A DNA stretch of 18,125 bases. Source: Deltaproteobacteria bacterium (GTDB lineage: Bacteria > Desulfobacterota > UBA8473). The notes under the pieces are model-generated. The model was not told where the DNA came from. It did not search any database and saw nothing but the letters and a program-made list of their open reading frames with translations. The stretch is from NCBI GenBank assembly GCA_030623035.1, contig JAUXFK010000024.1:1-18125 (forward strand), written 5' to 3'. Made by a program: the position numbers and the translations under genes. This document shows positions 6,529 to 13,663 of the stretch, in pieces; position 1 is the first letter of the stretch; every line of letters starts with the position of its first letter.

Positions 6529-7704
6529 ATGGATTTTAGTTTAACAGATGAGCAAAATAAGCTTCGACAGGAGGTTCGAGATTTTCTCGATCAAAAGTTA
6601 AAGAGCGGTGCTTTCCAGATAACCAGTAACGGTTGGATTGAGAGTTTCTCTCAGGATTTCTCCAGGGAGATGTCCAGGAAAGGATGGATAGGGATGACCT
6701 GGCCCAAAGAATTTGGAGGCCAGGAAGGCACCTATCTCGACCGTGCGATTTTGATGGAAGAGATGCTCAGGTATCAAGCCCCAATTGGGTACCATTTCCT
6801 CAGTGACAGGCAGGTTGGACCGGCAATCATACATTTTGGCAGTAAAGACCAGAAGGAAACGATCCTTCCCAAAATTATAAATGCAGAGGTATCTTTTGCC
6901 CTGGGCTTCAGTGAACCTGATGCGGGTTCAGATTTAGTCTCAGTGAGAACCAGCGCTACAGAAGAAGGAGACCATTATATAATTAACGGTCAGAAGGTCT
7001 GGACCACAGGCGCCCATCGAGCTGATTATATATGGACGCTTGTTCGAACAGACCCGAATGCAGCCAAAAAACACAAAGGGTTGAGCGAATTTATAATCGA
7101 TTTGAAAAGCCCTGGGGTTACAGTACGGCCTATAATAAACATGGCCGGCGTACATTCTTTTAATGAAGTTTTCTTTGATAATGTAAAAGTCCCTAAGGAA
7201 AACATGGTAGGGGAGAAGAATCGCGGCTTTTATCAAATAATGGCGCAGATGGATTATGAAAGGGCGGGCCTGGAGCGTTTGATGCAAAACTATCCCTTAT
7301 TTGAGTATCTCGTCGAGTACGTAAAGAAGGAAAAGAGAAATGGGGAGCCTATGTGCAAAGACCCCAAAGTGAGAAACACGCTTGCACAGTTGGAGATCGA
7401 ATATCAGATAGGAAGGCTTTTCTGTTATCAGGTAGCCTGGACATTGACACAAGGTCGTTTGCCAAATTACGAGGCTGCACTGTGTAAGGCGTACTGTACA
7501 CAATTCGAAAAGCGCCTGAGCGATGCTGCAACCAGAATTCTTGGACTCTATGGTCAATTGATGCCCGGTTCAAAATGGGCGCCCTTTCAAGGAGATGCTG
7601 CAAGCTCGTATCTATGGAGCGTTTCATATACGCTTCAAGGGGGAACCGTAGAAGTACTGAAAAACATTATCGCCATGAGGGGGCTCGGTTTGCCGCTTGG
7701 CTAA
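6529..7704 (+). CDS. Acyl-CoA dehydrogenase, catalytic-type subunit of a pair
   Basis: 391 residues from ATG 6529, which follows a strong GGAGGTGG ribosome binding site. A longer in-frame start at 6463 abuts the tRNA and adds residues unlike the family, so I reject it. Family features: N-terminal helical domain (MDFSLTDEQ), FAD/substrate motif FSEPDAGSDLVSVRT (127-141), the TTGAHRADYIWTLVRTD strand, and the C-terminal GGTVEVLKNIIAMRGLGLP. The usual catalytic Glu of the YEGT motif is replaced (LQGGT, 369-373). Glu244 in MDYERAG sits where isovaleryl-CoA dehydrogenase and the alpha2beta2 enzymes such as ChsE4 keep their base. It should use FAD to form the alpha,beta double bond of an acyl-CoA. 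The partner is the next gene. Subunit pairs of this kind include PimC/PimD (pimeloyl-CoA); the substrate here is unknown. Confidence 0.9.
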   Translation: MDFSLTDEQNKLRQEVRDFLDQKLKSGAFQITSNGWIESFSQDFSREMSRKGWIGMTWPKEFGGQEGTYLDRAILMEEMLRYQAPIGYHFLSDRQVGPAIIHFGSKDQKETILPKIINAEVSFALGFSEPDAGSDLVSVRTSATEEGDHYIINGQKVWTTGAHRADYIWTLVRTDPNAAKKHKGLSEFIIDLKSPGVTVRPIINMAGVHSFNEVFFDNVKVPKENMVGEKNRGFYQIMAQMDYERAGLERLMQNYPLFEYLVEYVKKEKRNGEPMCKDPKVRNTLAQLEIEYQIGRLFCYQVAWTLTQGRLPNYEAALCKAYCTQFEKRLSDAATRILGLYGQLMPGSKWAPFQGDAASSYLWSVSYTLQGGTVEVLKNIIAMRGLGLPLG

Positions 7705-7778
7705 TCTTAGATTTTTTATGACCTGAAGGTTCTGGAGATATTGGGGTTTTTACCCCTACAATCTAAAGGAGGGAGAAA

Positions 7779-8909
7779 ATGGATTTCGGTCTCAATGAAG
7801 AACAAGAGATACTCAAGAAGACAGCACACAATTTTTTAACAAAGGAGTGTCCGACCTCTTTTGTAAAAGAGACAATAAAGGATGAAAAAGGATATTCCCC
7901 TGAATTATGGCAAAAGATGGCAGAACTTGGATGGATGGGGCTGATCTTTCCCGAGCAATACGGTGGTATGGAAGGGAGTTTTTTGGATTTGGCGATACTT
8001 TTAGAAGAAATGGGTAATGTATGTCTACCAGGTCCTTTCTTCTCAACAGTTATTCTGGGCGGTCTACCCATTTTAAAAGGGGGAAGTGATAAGCAAAAAG
8101 AGGATTTTCTCCCGTCTATAGTCGAGGGAAAATCGATAATCACCCTTGCCATTACTGAGCCTTGTGCGAAATACACGCCGAATGGGATTGAGGTTCGTGC
8201 GACAAAATCAGATAAGGGATACATTTTAGAAGGCACGAAGCTCTTTGTGCCCGATGCGCATATCGCAAATCATATAATCGTTGTTGCCAGAACCACGGAG
8301 GGTACCGGCGCAGATGGAATTACCCTCTTCATCGTAGACAGCAAGACAACGGGGATATCCTGTAGCCCTCTTCTAACCATTGCTGGAGATAAACAATTTG
8401 AGGTTGTATTCGACAAGGTATCAGTCTCAAAAGACAACATCTTAGGGGCCATAGACAACGGATGGTCAGTAATCGAGGCAATCTGGCCAAAGGTAATCGT
8501 TGCAAAGTGTGCTGAAATGGTTGGAGGAGCTCAAAAAAGCCTGGAAATGACTGTTAATTATGCAAAGGAGAGAAAACAGTTTGGGAGGCCAATAGGCGCT
8601 CTTCAAGCTGTACAGCACTACTGCGCCGATATGGTCTCAGATGTGGATGCATGCAGATACATTACCTATATGGCAGCATGGACGATCAGTAAAGAGCTTC
8701 CGGCTATTAAAGAGGCATCAATGGCCAAAGCATGGTGCAGCGATGCATTCAAAAGGGTTACCGCAAACGGTCAGCAGGTCCATGGAGCTATCGGTTTTAC
8801 AGAAGAACACGATTTACACCTGTACTATAAAAATGCCAAGAGTTGGGAGCTTCTCTTTGGAGATAGAGATGTTCACTGTGAGATAGTTGCCGAACAGATG
8901 GGACTATAA
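7779..8909 (+). CDS. Acyl-CoA dehydrogenase, non-catalytic partner subunit
   Basis: 376 residues; start supported by AAAGGAGGG. An acyl-CoA dehydrogenase fold with the N-terminal helix (MDFGLNEEQE), AITEP at 124-128, and the FAD-contacting segments RKQFGRPIGALQAVQH (265-280) and QVHGAIGFTEEHDLHLYYKNAK (from 333). Neither known position of the catalytic base is filled: the helix aligned with Glu244 of the upstream protein reads IWPKVIVAK (about 235-243), and the C-terminus ends LLFGDRDVHCE with no YEGT. Glu retained in one subunit and lost in the other, from adjacent genes 74 bases apart, fits an alpha2beta2 heterotetramer. This is inference from motif positions. A small GGGG/CCCC hairpin lies in the intergenic gap near 7742-7757. 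Confidence 0.9.
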   Translation: MDFGLNEEQEILKKTAHNFLTKECPTSFVKETIKDEKGYSPELWQKMAELGWMGLIFPEQYGGMEGSFLDLAILLEEMGNVCLPGPFFSTVILGGLPILKGGSDKQKEDFLPSIVEGKSIITLAITEPCAKYTPNGIEVRATKSDKGYILEGTKLFVPDAHIANHIIVVARTTEGTGADGITLFIVDSKTTGISCSPLLTIAGDKQFEVVFDKVSVSKDNILGAIDNGWSVIEAIWPKVIVAKCAEMVGGAQKSLEMTVNYAKERKQFGRPIGALQAVQHYCADMVSDVDACRYITYMAAWTISKELPAIKEASMAKAWCSDAFKRVTANGQQVHGAIGFTEEHDLHLYYKNAKSWELLFGDRDVHCEIVAEQMGL

Positions 8910-8923
8910 TAGAAGGAGGATAC

Positions 8924-9871
8924 ATGAAGACCAGGATAACAGAACTTCTGGGGATAAAATATCCTATCATTCAAGGGGCAATGGCATGGGTTTCCCTTCC
9001 GCCTCTTGTTGCTGCGGTTTCAAACGCCGGCGGGTTAGGCATACTCGGTGCATCATTCATGAGGCCTGATGAACTCAGGGAAAACATAAGAAATATTAAA
9101 GAGCTTACAAAAAATCCATTCGCAGTCAATTTTATGCCTGAAAACCCAGAGCTGGAACAGCTTTTAGACGTCATAATCGAGGAGGACGTCCCTGTGGCCA
9201 GCTATGGTAAGGGAAACCCTCGAAGGATCATAGAAAGGACCCTGTCCCATGGTATCATTAACCTCCCCACAATGGGTGCTGTAAAACACGCTCTAAAGGC
9301 AGAACAGGATGGGGCTCATGCTGTTATCGTTCAAGGAACAGAGGGGGGAGGCCATACCGGTTATATCTCCAGTTCGATCCTGGTGCCAATGGTTGCAAAA
9401 AGCGTTAAGATACCCGTTGTTGCAGCCGGGGGTTTTGGCGACGGAAGAGGGCTACTCGCTGCTCTGGCACTGGGAGCTGAGGGCATATCTATGGGAAGCA
9501 GATTCATAGCCACAAAGGAATGCCCCATCCCGCATCTTGTTAAAGAATGGATCGTCAATGCCAGCGAAAAAGATACCGTAGTTACTGATAATCTTACCGG
9601 TATTCGGTGCAGGGTTCTCAAGAATGAATTTTCTCAACGTCTCATAGAAATGAAGGAACGCAACGTCTCGCCATGGGAGATGATGCAGCATGCCAGAGGA
9701 AGATTCAAAAAGGCCTTTCTTGAAGGAGACTTAAAGGAGGGATCTATTGCCTGTGGGCAAGTGGCTGGTATAATCGATGACATCCCAAGTTGTAAAGAAC
9801 TCATTGAACGTATCGTCAAAGACGCTGAAGATATGATAATTCCGATGAAGGAAAAGGTGTTAGCTTCTTAA
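8924..9871 (+). CDS. FMN-dependent nitronate monooxygenase / FabK-like oxidoreductase
   Basis: 315 residues, TIM-barrel 2-nitropropane dioxygenase family. It has the N-terminal GIKYPIIQGAMAWVS and NAGGLGILGAS (35-44) segments, catalytic His144 in GTEGGGHTG (138-146), and the FMN-phosphate motifs VVAAGGFGDGRG (165-176) and GAEGISMGSRF (about 184-194). The family includes nitronate monooxygenases and the enoyl-ACP reductase FabK; the sequence alone does not separate them. Start supported by AGAAGGAGG, 14 bases after the preceding gene, so the three genes form one operon. Beside an acyl-CoA dehydrogenase, a role in acyl- or enoyl-CoA redox chemistry is more likely than nitroalkane removal, but that is inference. 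Confidence 0.88.
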   Translation: MKTRITELLGIKYPIIQGAMAWVSLPPLVAAVSNAGGLGILGASFMRPDELRENIRNIKELTKNPFAVNFMPENPELEQLLDVIIEEDVPVASYGKGNPRRIIERTLSHGIINLPTMGAVKHALKAEQDGAHAVIVQGTEGGGHTGYISSSILVPMVAKSVKIPVVAAGGFGDGRGLLAALALGAEGISMGSRFIATKECPIPHLVKEWIVNASEKDTVVTDNLTGIRCRVLKNEFSQRLIEMKERNVSPWEMMQHARGRFKKAFLEGDLKEGSIACGQVAGIIDDIPSCKELIERIVKDAEDMIIPMKEKVLAS

Positions 9872-9878
9872 ATACCAT

Positions 9879-9911
9879 GAGCCTGGGGGGCTTTTAGTCT
9901 CCCCAGGTCTC
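9879..9911. terminator. Bidirectional terminator-like hairpin between convergent operons
   Basis: CCTGGGG (9882-9888) pairs with CCCCAGG (9901-9907) around a 12-base loop. The stem can extend through GAG/CTC (9879-9881, 9909-9911) past a bulged T. It lies between the stop of the flavoprotein gene (9871) and the stop of the NYN gene (9910-9912), where convergent transcripts meet. No T-run follows on either strand, so termination would be weak or factor-assisted. Confidence 0.5.
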
Positions 9912-10455
9912 AGAGCTTCTTGATTCTTGTATTCGATCGGCGTTTAGACTTTTTTAGCTTTTTTGCCGGCCCTTTCTTTTTTGTGTGAATCGCATTAACA
10001 AATGGTTCATTACAGGGTTCATCATCAAAATCTTTGTCATCCGAAAAGACTGCCATATCCATCCTCATCTCAAACGCATCAGAAGATATTATCGCAGCAC
10101 CTCGTCTTTCAGAAAAGTTGGCTACTTCATTATCTGAGGTTACCACAAGTATCTGTTCCTTTTTAACCTCGGCAATCCTCTTGATCACCAAATCGGCCTG
10201 CTCGCCCTTTTTCGAAAAGATAATATCTATCCCTTTGTCTCTGATTTTTTCCTGTTTAATGCTACCTTCTCTATAGCCATCAAAGACTACGGTAATCTTA
10301 TGTTTCTTTACCCTCCTATAAGAAGCCAGCCTCTTGATTAACTCATCTCGGCCTTTCTGTAAATCTATCTGATCCAATCTACTCAGGACAGGAGATCCCT
10401 TTATCAAATTATATCCGTCAATGATTATATGAACTGCCACTTTGAACACCCGCAA
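9910..10455 (-). CDS. YacP/NYN-domain protein (PIN-like RNase fold)
   Basis: Up to 181 residues. The NYN fold carries acidic residues spaced as in YacP/Rae1-type ribonucleases: Asp13 in IIDGYNLIKG, Asp59 in VVFDGYREG, Asp88 in KGEQADLVIKRIA and Asp108 in VVTSDNEV. Rae1 of Bacillus is a ribosome-associated mRNA endonuclease of this family. The C-terminal tail (about 159-181, KKKGPAKKLKKSKRR) is very basic and may bind RNA. The start is uncertain: TTG 10455 gives the longest form, with GTG at 10449 and 10440 as alternatives, the last giving MAVHIIIDGYN. It starts within 3 bases of the POR alpha-beta stop, so it is translated from the same mRNA. Confidence 0.85.
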   Translation of the reverse strand: MRVFKVAVHIIIDGYNLIKGSPVLSRLDQIDLQKGRDELIKRLASYRRVKKHKITVVFDGYREGSIKQEKIRDKGIDIIFSKKGEQADLVIKRIAEVKKEQILVVTSDNEVANFSERRGAAIISSDAFEMRMDMAVFSDDKDFDDEPCNEPFVNAIHTKKKGPAKKLKKSKRRSNTRIKKL

Positions 10456-10458
10456 CTA

Positions 10459-12531
10459 TCAGGTCATCTCCATAAATCGCTCGTCTATATCCTCCTGGAT
10501 CTCTTTTATCTGATCCGCACTTAGATGGGAAAACCTCCCCTGAAGTTTCAGATACTCGTCTATGGGTTTCCTCTCCTTGGGCAATCTGGATATGGTTCTT
10601 TTACCTTTGTATGACTCATAGAGAATAAAGGCCCCTGTTTCAAATGCCAAACGTGACATCTCAATACCGAGGGCAGGGTCAAAAGACCAGCCGGTCGGAC
10701 ACGGACAGAGAACATGGATAAATGCGGGTCCATCCACATCCTTTGCCTTTAATATCTTCTTTTCCATATCCTTCATAAAGCAAGGCAATGCTGTAGCCAC
10801 GTAAATGCCGTGGGCCTCCATAATCTTTGCGATATCCTTCTTTTTGACCTGTTTACCCATTAAGGTCGTCTTTGTCTGTGCAAGATAAGATGTCGTACTG
10901 CTCCTCTGGACACCTGTATTCATATATGCTTCATTGTCGTAACACACATATATGATCCTGTGCCCCCGTTCCACAGCACCGGATAGCGCCTGGAATCCGA
11001 TATCCGCTATTCCTCCATCTCCCCCAATGGCTACCACATTGTAATCTTTACCTTGCCTCTCTAAAGCCACCTTTATACCACTGGCAGCAGACGCCACATT
11101 GGTAAAGCAATAATGACCGGCAGGCACCTTCCACCCGGACAGAACAGAACCGCTCGTAGCAGCCATCACACAGCCGGTAGCATAGGGCACCACCGTATCT
11201 TTGCCCAGAGTCGTAAGTACCTTCCTGCAGACAAGATATGGTGTGCATCCAGGACAGAGGTTTAGACCCTTCGCCATTAAATCGCTCGTATCTTTTACAT
11301 CTTCTCTTTCTATTTTTTCTACCTTTTCTCCCTTCTTTAGCTGTTCGTACCTGTCGCTTCCACTGGCCTTAAACCAAAATTCGTCCGGCTGAAAAAGGTT
11401 GTACCATTCCTCGAATCCATCGTCCCTTTGAAGGGCTTTATCGATCATTTTCTCCATATCCGGGAAAAAGATATCCTCGTGTCCAACGATGTAACTCGTT
11501 ATAACCGGCTTCAAATCGTATAACGCAGACTTTATCTCCGTATAGAGAACCCCGTGGGAGCCAGGGGAGTTGAACCGATCGATGACGATCACCTTCTTTG
11601 CCCCTGAAAGTGCCTCCTTTATCTCTTCTTCTGGAAACGGTCTGAATACTCTGATCTTTAAGGACCCTATACGAACGCCCTTTTCCCTGTATTCATTAAC
11701 CAGTTTCCTCGCTACTGCAGAGGTACAACCCATAGATACAATGACTACCTCTGCATCTTCTACTTTATGCGCATCAACCAACCCGTATTTTCTTCCAAAG
11801 ATCTCCTCAAACTCGCGGCATGCATCTTTGATCACATCCTTGGCCTTAATCAAGGCCGTATGTTGCTGATATTTTCTATAGGTGAAATCAGGAACAGAAC
11901 CCGTACCCTGTTGTATCGGATAGTCCGTATCGTAGAATGCATGTTTTGGCCTGTATGGAGGCAGGAAGGCATCCACCTTTTCCTGATCCGGGATCTCTAC
12001 AGGCTCATATGTGTGAGTCATCCTGAAGGCCTCCAAACAGACGAAACTGGGAAGGAGAACGTCAGGGTTCTCTCCAATTTTGTAAGCCATGATTATTGAA
12101 TCGATGACTTCCTGGGCATTCTCTGTGTAAAACTGAAGGTAACTGGCATCCCTCTCCATCATGATATCGGAAAAGTCACTTACTATGGTCTGTGGAGATC
12201 CAACACCCCTGCTTGTTACAGCTACAACCATGGGGAGGGCCATCCCTGATGCCATCCATAGAACCTCATGCATGAAGGCCATACCCTGACCACATGTGGC
12301 AGTGAATGCCCGTACCCCTGCTGAAGACGCCCCCGCGCAAACACTGGCAGCGGAATGTTCTCCTTCCACATTTACCGTCGTAGCATCCATCTGTCCGGTT
12401 TCAATCAACTCGGTCAATGTACCGATCACCCCTGTATTCGGTGTAATCGGATATGCAGAAACGACCTCTACCCTGGCAAGCCTTGCACCGTGGGCCGCCA
12501 CCTCTGAACTCGACAGAAAAACCTCACTCAT
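10459..12531 (-). CDS. 2-oxoacid (probably pyruvate):ferredoxin oxidoreductase, fused alpha-beta subunit
   Basis: 690 residues. Residues 1 to about 385 are the alpha subunit (SAYPITPNTG at 25-34, VEGEHSAASVCAGAS, TATCGQGMAFMHE, and the transketolase C-terminal-like domain near 255-355). Residues from about 423 are the beta subunit: CPGC 426-429, Cys454 and CPCP near 609-612 supply the proximal [4Fe-4S] ligands, and GDGG (504-507) with YDNEAYMNTG (531-540) bind thiamine diphosphate. A charged linker (about 386-422) joins them. In the usual four-subunit enzymes alpha and beta are separate genes. The start is ATG 12531, preceded by GGGAGGGAG and overlapping the delta stop as ATGA; an upstream in-frame ATG (12600) lies inside the delta gene. 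It oxidises a 2-oxoacid with CoA to acyl-CoA, CO2 and reduced ferredoxin, reversibly. The substrate is inferred. Confidence 0.92.
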   Translation of the reverse strand: MSEVFLSSSEVAAHGARLARVEVVSAYPITPNTGVIGTLTELIETGQMDATTVNVEGEHSAASVCAGASSAGVRAFTATCGQGMAFMHEVLWMASGMALPMVVAVTSRGVGSPQTIVSDFSDIMMERDASYLQFYTENAQEVIDSIIMAYKIGENPDVLLPSFVCLEAFRMTHTYEPVEIPDQEKVDAFLPPYRPKHAFYDTDYPIQQGTGSVPDFTYRKYQQHTALIKAKDVIKDACREFEEIFGRKYGLVDAHKVEDAEVVIVSMGCTSAVARKLVNEYREKGVRIGSLKIRVFRPFPEEEIKEALSGAKKVIVIDRFNSPGSHGVLYTEIKSALYDLKPVITSYIVGHEDIFFPDMEKMIDKALQRDDGFEEWYNLFQPDEFWFKASGSDRYEQLKKGEKVEKIEREDVKDTSDLMAKGLNLCPGCTPYLVCRKVLTTLGKDTVVPYATGCVMAATSGSVLSGWKVPAGHYCFTNVASAASGIKVALERQGKDYNVVAIGGDGGIADIGFQALSGAVERGHRIIYVCYDNEAYMNTGVQRSSTTSYLAQTKTTLMGKQVKKKDIAKIMEAHGIYVATALPCFMKDMEKKILKAKDVDGPAFIHVLCPCPTGWSFDPALGIEMSRLAFETGAFILYESYKGKRTISRLPKERKPIDEYLKLQGRFSHLSADQIKEIQEDIDERFMEMT

Positions 12532-12797
12532 ACTCCCTCCCTTACCATCTCTATGGCCCCTCTCGGGCATTCGTGGGCGCATATTCCACACCCTTTGCAA
12601 TAATAATAGTCAATGGATATCTCTTTGCCTTTTTCGTATCGTACTATTCCATCCGGACAATACTGACTGCATACCACACAGGGTTTGCATTTCTCATGGT
12701 CTATTATCGGTTTAAAGACCCGCCAGCTCCCTGTATTCATGATAGCAGCAGTTCCTAAATTATGGGCTACGCCCCCCCTTATCAGATCTATAGACAT
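12528..12797 (-). CDS. 2-oxoacid:ferredoxin oxidoreductase delta subunit (2x[4Fe-4S])
   Basis: 89 residues, usual for the family. Two ferredoxin motifs: CKPCVVCSQYCP (Cys 37, 40, 43, 47) and CKGCGICAHECP (Cys 67, 70, 73, 77), each binding a [4Fe-4S] cluster that carries electrons from the thiamine site to external ferredoxin. GAGGTGAAG precedes the ATG. The start overlaps the gamma gene by 10 bases and the stop overlaps the alpha-beta start by 4 (ATGA), pointing to translational coupling and balanced subunit synthesis. Confidence 0.95.
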   Translation of the reverse strand: MSIDLIRGGVAHNLGTAAIMNTGSWRVFKPIIDHEKCKPCVVCSQYCPDGIVRYEKGKEISIDYYYCKGCGICAHECPRGAIEMVREGV

Positions 12798-13330
12798 TTC
12801 TTCACCTCTTCGTATGCTCTATGAATAGCCTTCATGTTTACTTCTACCTTTTCCTTGCTCTGTTTCTTGAGGAGCAGCTCTTTTGCCGCCTTTTCTACTG
12901 ATTCAAGAGATATAAGATCGGTAGCCGCTGAAAAGGCCCCCAGCATGGAAGTATTAATAATAGGCACGCCAAGGTATTCCATTGCGATTGCAGTTGCATC
13001 CACACATACAGCCTTGTGTTTGAACTCCAGGTTCTTAGGGGAGTTCGCTATAATTTTCCCCCCTTCTTTTAACTGGGAATCCAGGTCTAGAGTCTCTGCC
13101 AGACCTGAATCGAGAACCACAAAATAGTCTGGAGTAAAAATGATGCCCCTGTCTGAAACCCTCTCATCATCGATCCTCGTATATCCTGCTACCTCGGCCC
13201 CCCTTCTTATCCCTGCTACATCCTGAGTTGACTGACCGAATTTCCCCTCTTTACAGGCAGCATAAGCCAGAACCCTGGCCATAGTAACCGCACCCTGGCC
13301 TCCTCTGCCCAGACATTTTATCTCAATCAT
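12788..13330 (-). CDS. 2-oxoacid:ferredoxin oxidoreductase gamma subunit
   Basis: 180 residues. N-terminal IKCLGRGGQGAVTMARVLAYAA and QSTQDVAGIRRGAEVAGYTRI are the signatures of the gamma domain (POR/KOR family), and INTSMLGAF near 145 is also typical. First gene of the operon in the order gamma-delta-alphabeta, the same order as the separate por genes of Thermotoga. A strong AAGGGGGGCGG ribosome binding site stands before ATG 13330. The probable promoter is about 220 bases upstream, beyond dispersed repeats. Confidence 0.95.
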   Translation of the reverse strand: MIEIKCLGRGGQGAVTMARVLAYAACKEGKFGQSTQDVAGIRRGAEVAGYTRIDDERVSDRGIIFTPDYFVVLDSGLAETLDLDSQLKEGGKIIANSPKNLEFKHKAVCVDATAIAMEYLGVPIINTSMLGAFSAATDLISLESVEKAAKELLLKKQSKEKVEVNMKAIHRAYEEVKKCL

Positions 13331-13360
13331 AATTATCCGCCCCCCTTAAAAATTATTTTA

Positions 13361-13413
13361 CTCTTCCCCTTCCTTGACCTTGAACAAAATTGCTTGTTTC
13401 TGTATGGACACTA
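13361..13413 (-). repeat. Dispersed repeat A, copy 2
   Basis: Matches 1914-1966 over 53 bases without gaps at 47 positions. It ends in ATGGACACTA, the terminal motif of the MITE-like element at 1787-1966. Here no matching left end is seen within 200 bases, so it looks like a solo end or a truncated element. Confidence 0.75.
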
Positions 13414-13435
13414 ACTCAAAAATGTTCGTCAAAGA

Positions 13436-13467
13436 CCATTCAAATCATTATCCGGCTAAACAGTTAC
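13436..13467 (+). repeat. Repeat B, left direct copy
   Basis: 32 bases (starting CCATTCAAATCATTA) that recur in the same orientation at 14916-14947 with 2 mismatches. The two copies flank the IS630 element 1480 bases apart. They lie outside its terminal inverted repeats, so they are not its ends or target duplication. Confidence 0.75.
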
Positions 13468-13555
13468 AAACTTAACAATTTTGAAACGAGAATAACAGGA
13501 GAGACAAACCATGGGCCCTATAAGACAAACGAAAAACGACTTTTAAACTATACCA

Positions 13556-13583
13556 ATATTAAATAATACAATGCTTTTGTCAA
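13556..13583 (-). promoter_or_regulatory. Candidate sigma-70 promoter of the POR operon
   Basis: Read on the minus strand: TTGACA (13583-13578), a 16-base spacer and TAATAT (13561-13556). Start expected near 13549, giving a leader of about 220 bases before the gamma gene. No better promoter is visible closer to the gene. Confidence 0.5.
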
Positions 13584-13663
13584 GATGATTTACTGTAATT
13601 CCCTTAAAAAGTATCCCTGTTAGTGATATATAATCAATACACACCACAAAATATGCCTATCTA

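Larger units (their letters stand above)
13331..13660. other. Repeat-rich intergenic leader of the POR operon
   Basis: 330 bases with no long gene. Contents from left: repeat A copy 2 (13361-13413), repeat B copy 1 (13436-13467), an 11-codon frame with a good ribosome binding site (13511-13546, described under findings), the minus-strand promoter (13556-13583), and AT-rich sequence up to the IS630 left end. If the promoter is right, the POR transcript has a long leader that includes both repeats. Confidence 0.6.

Noticed and set aside
12532..12600. 23-residue N-terminal extension of the POR alpha-beta protein
   Set aside because: It lies inside the delta gene; ATG 12531 has a strong ribosome binding site and the typical ATGA overlap.
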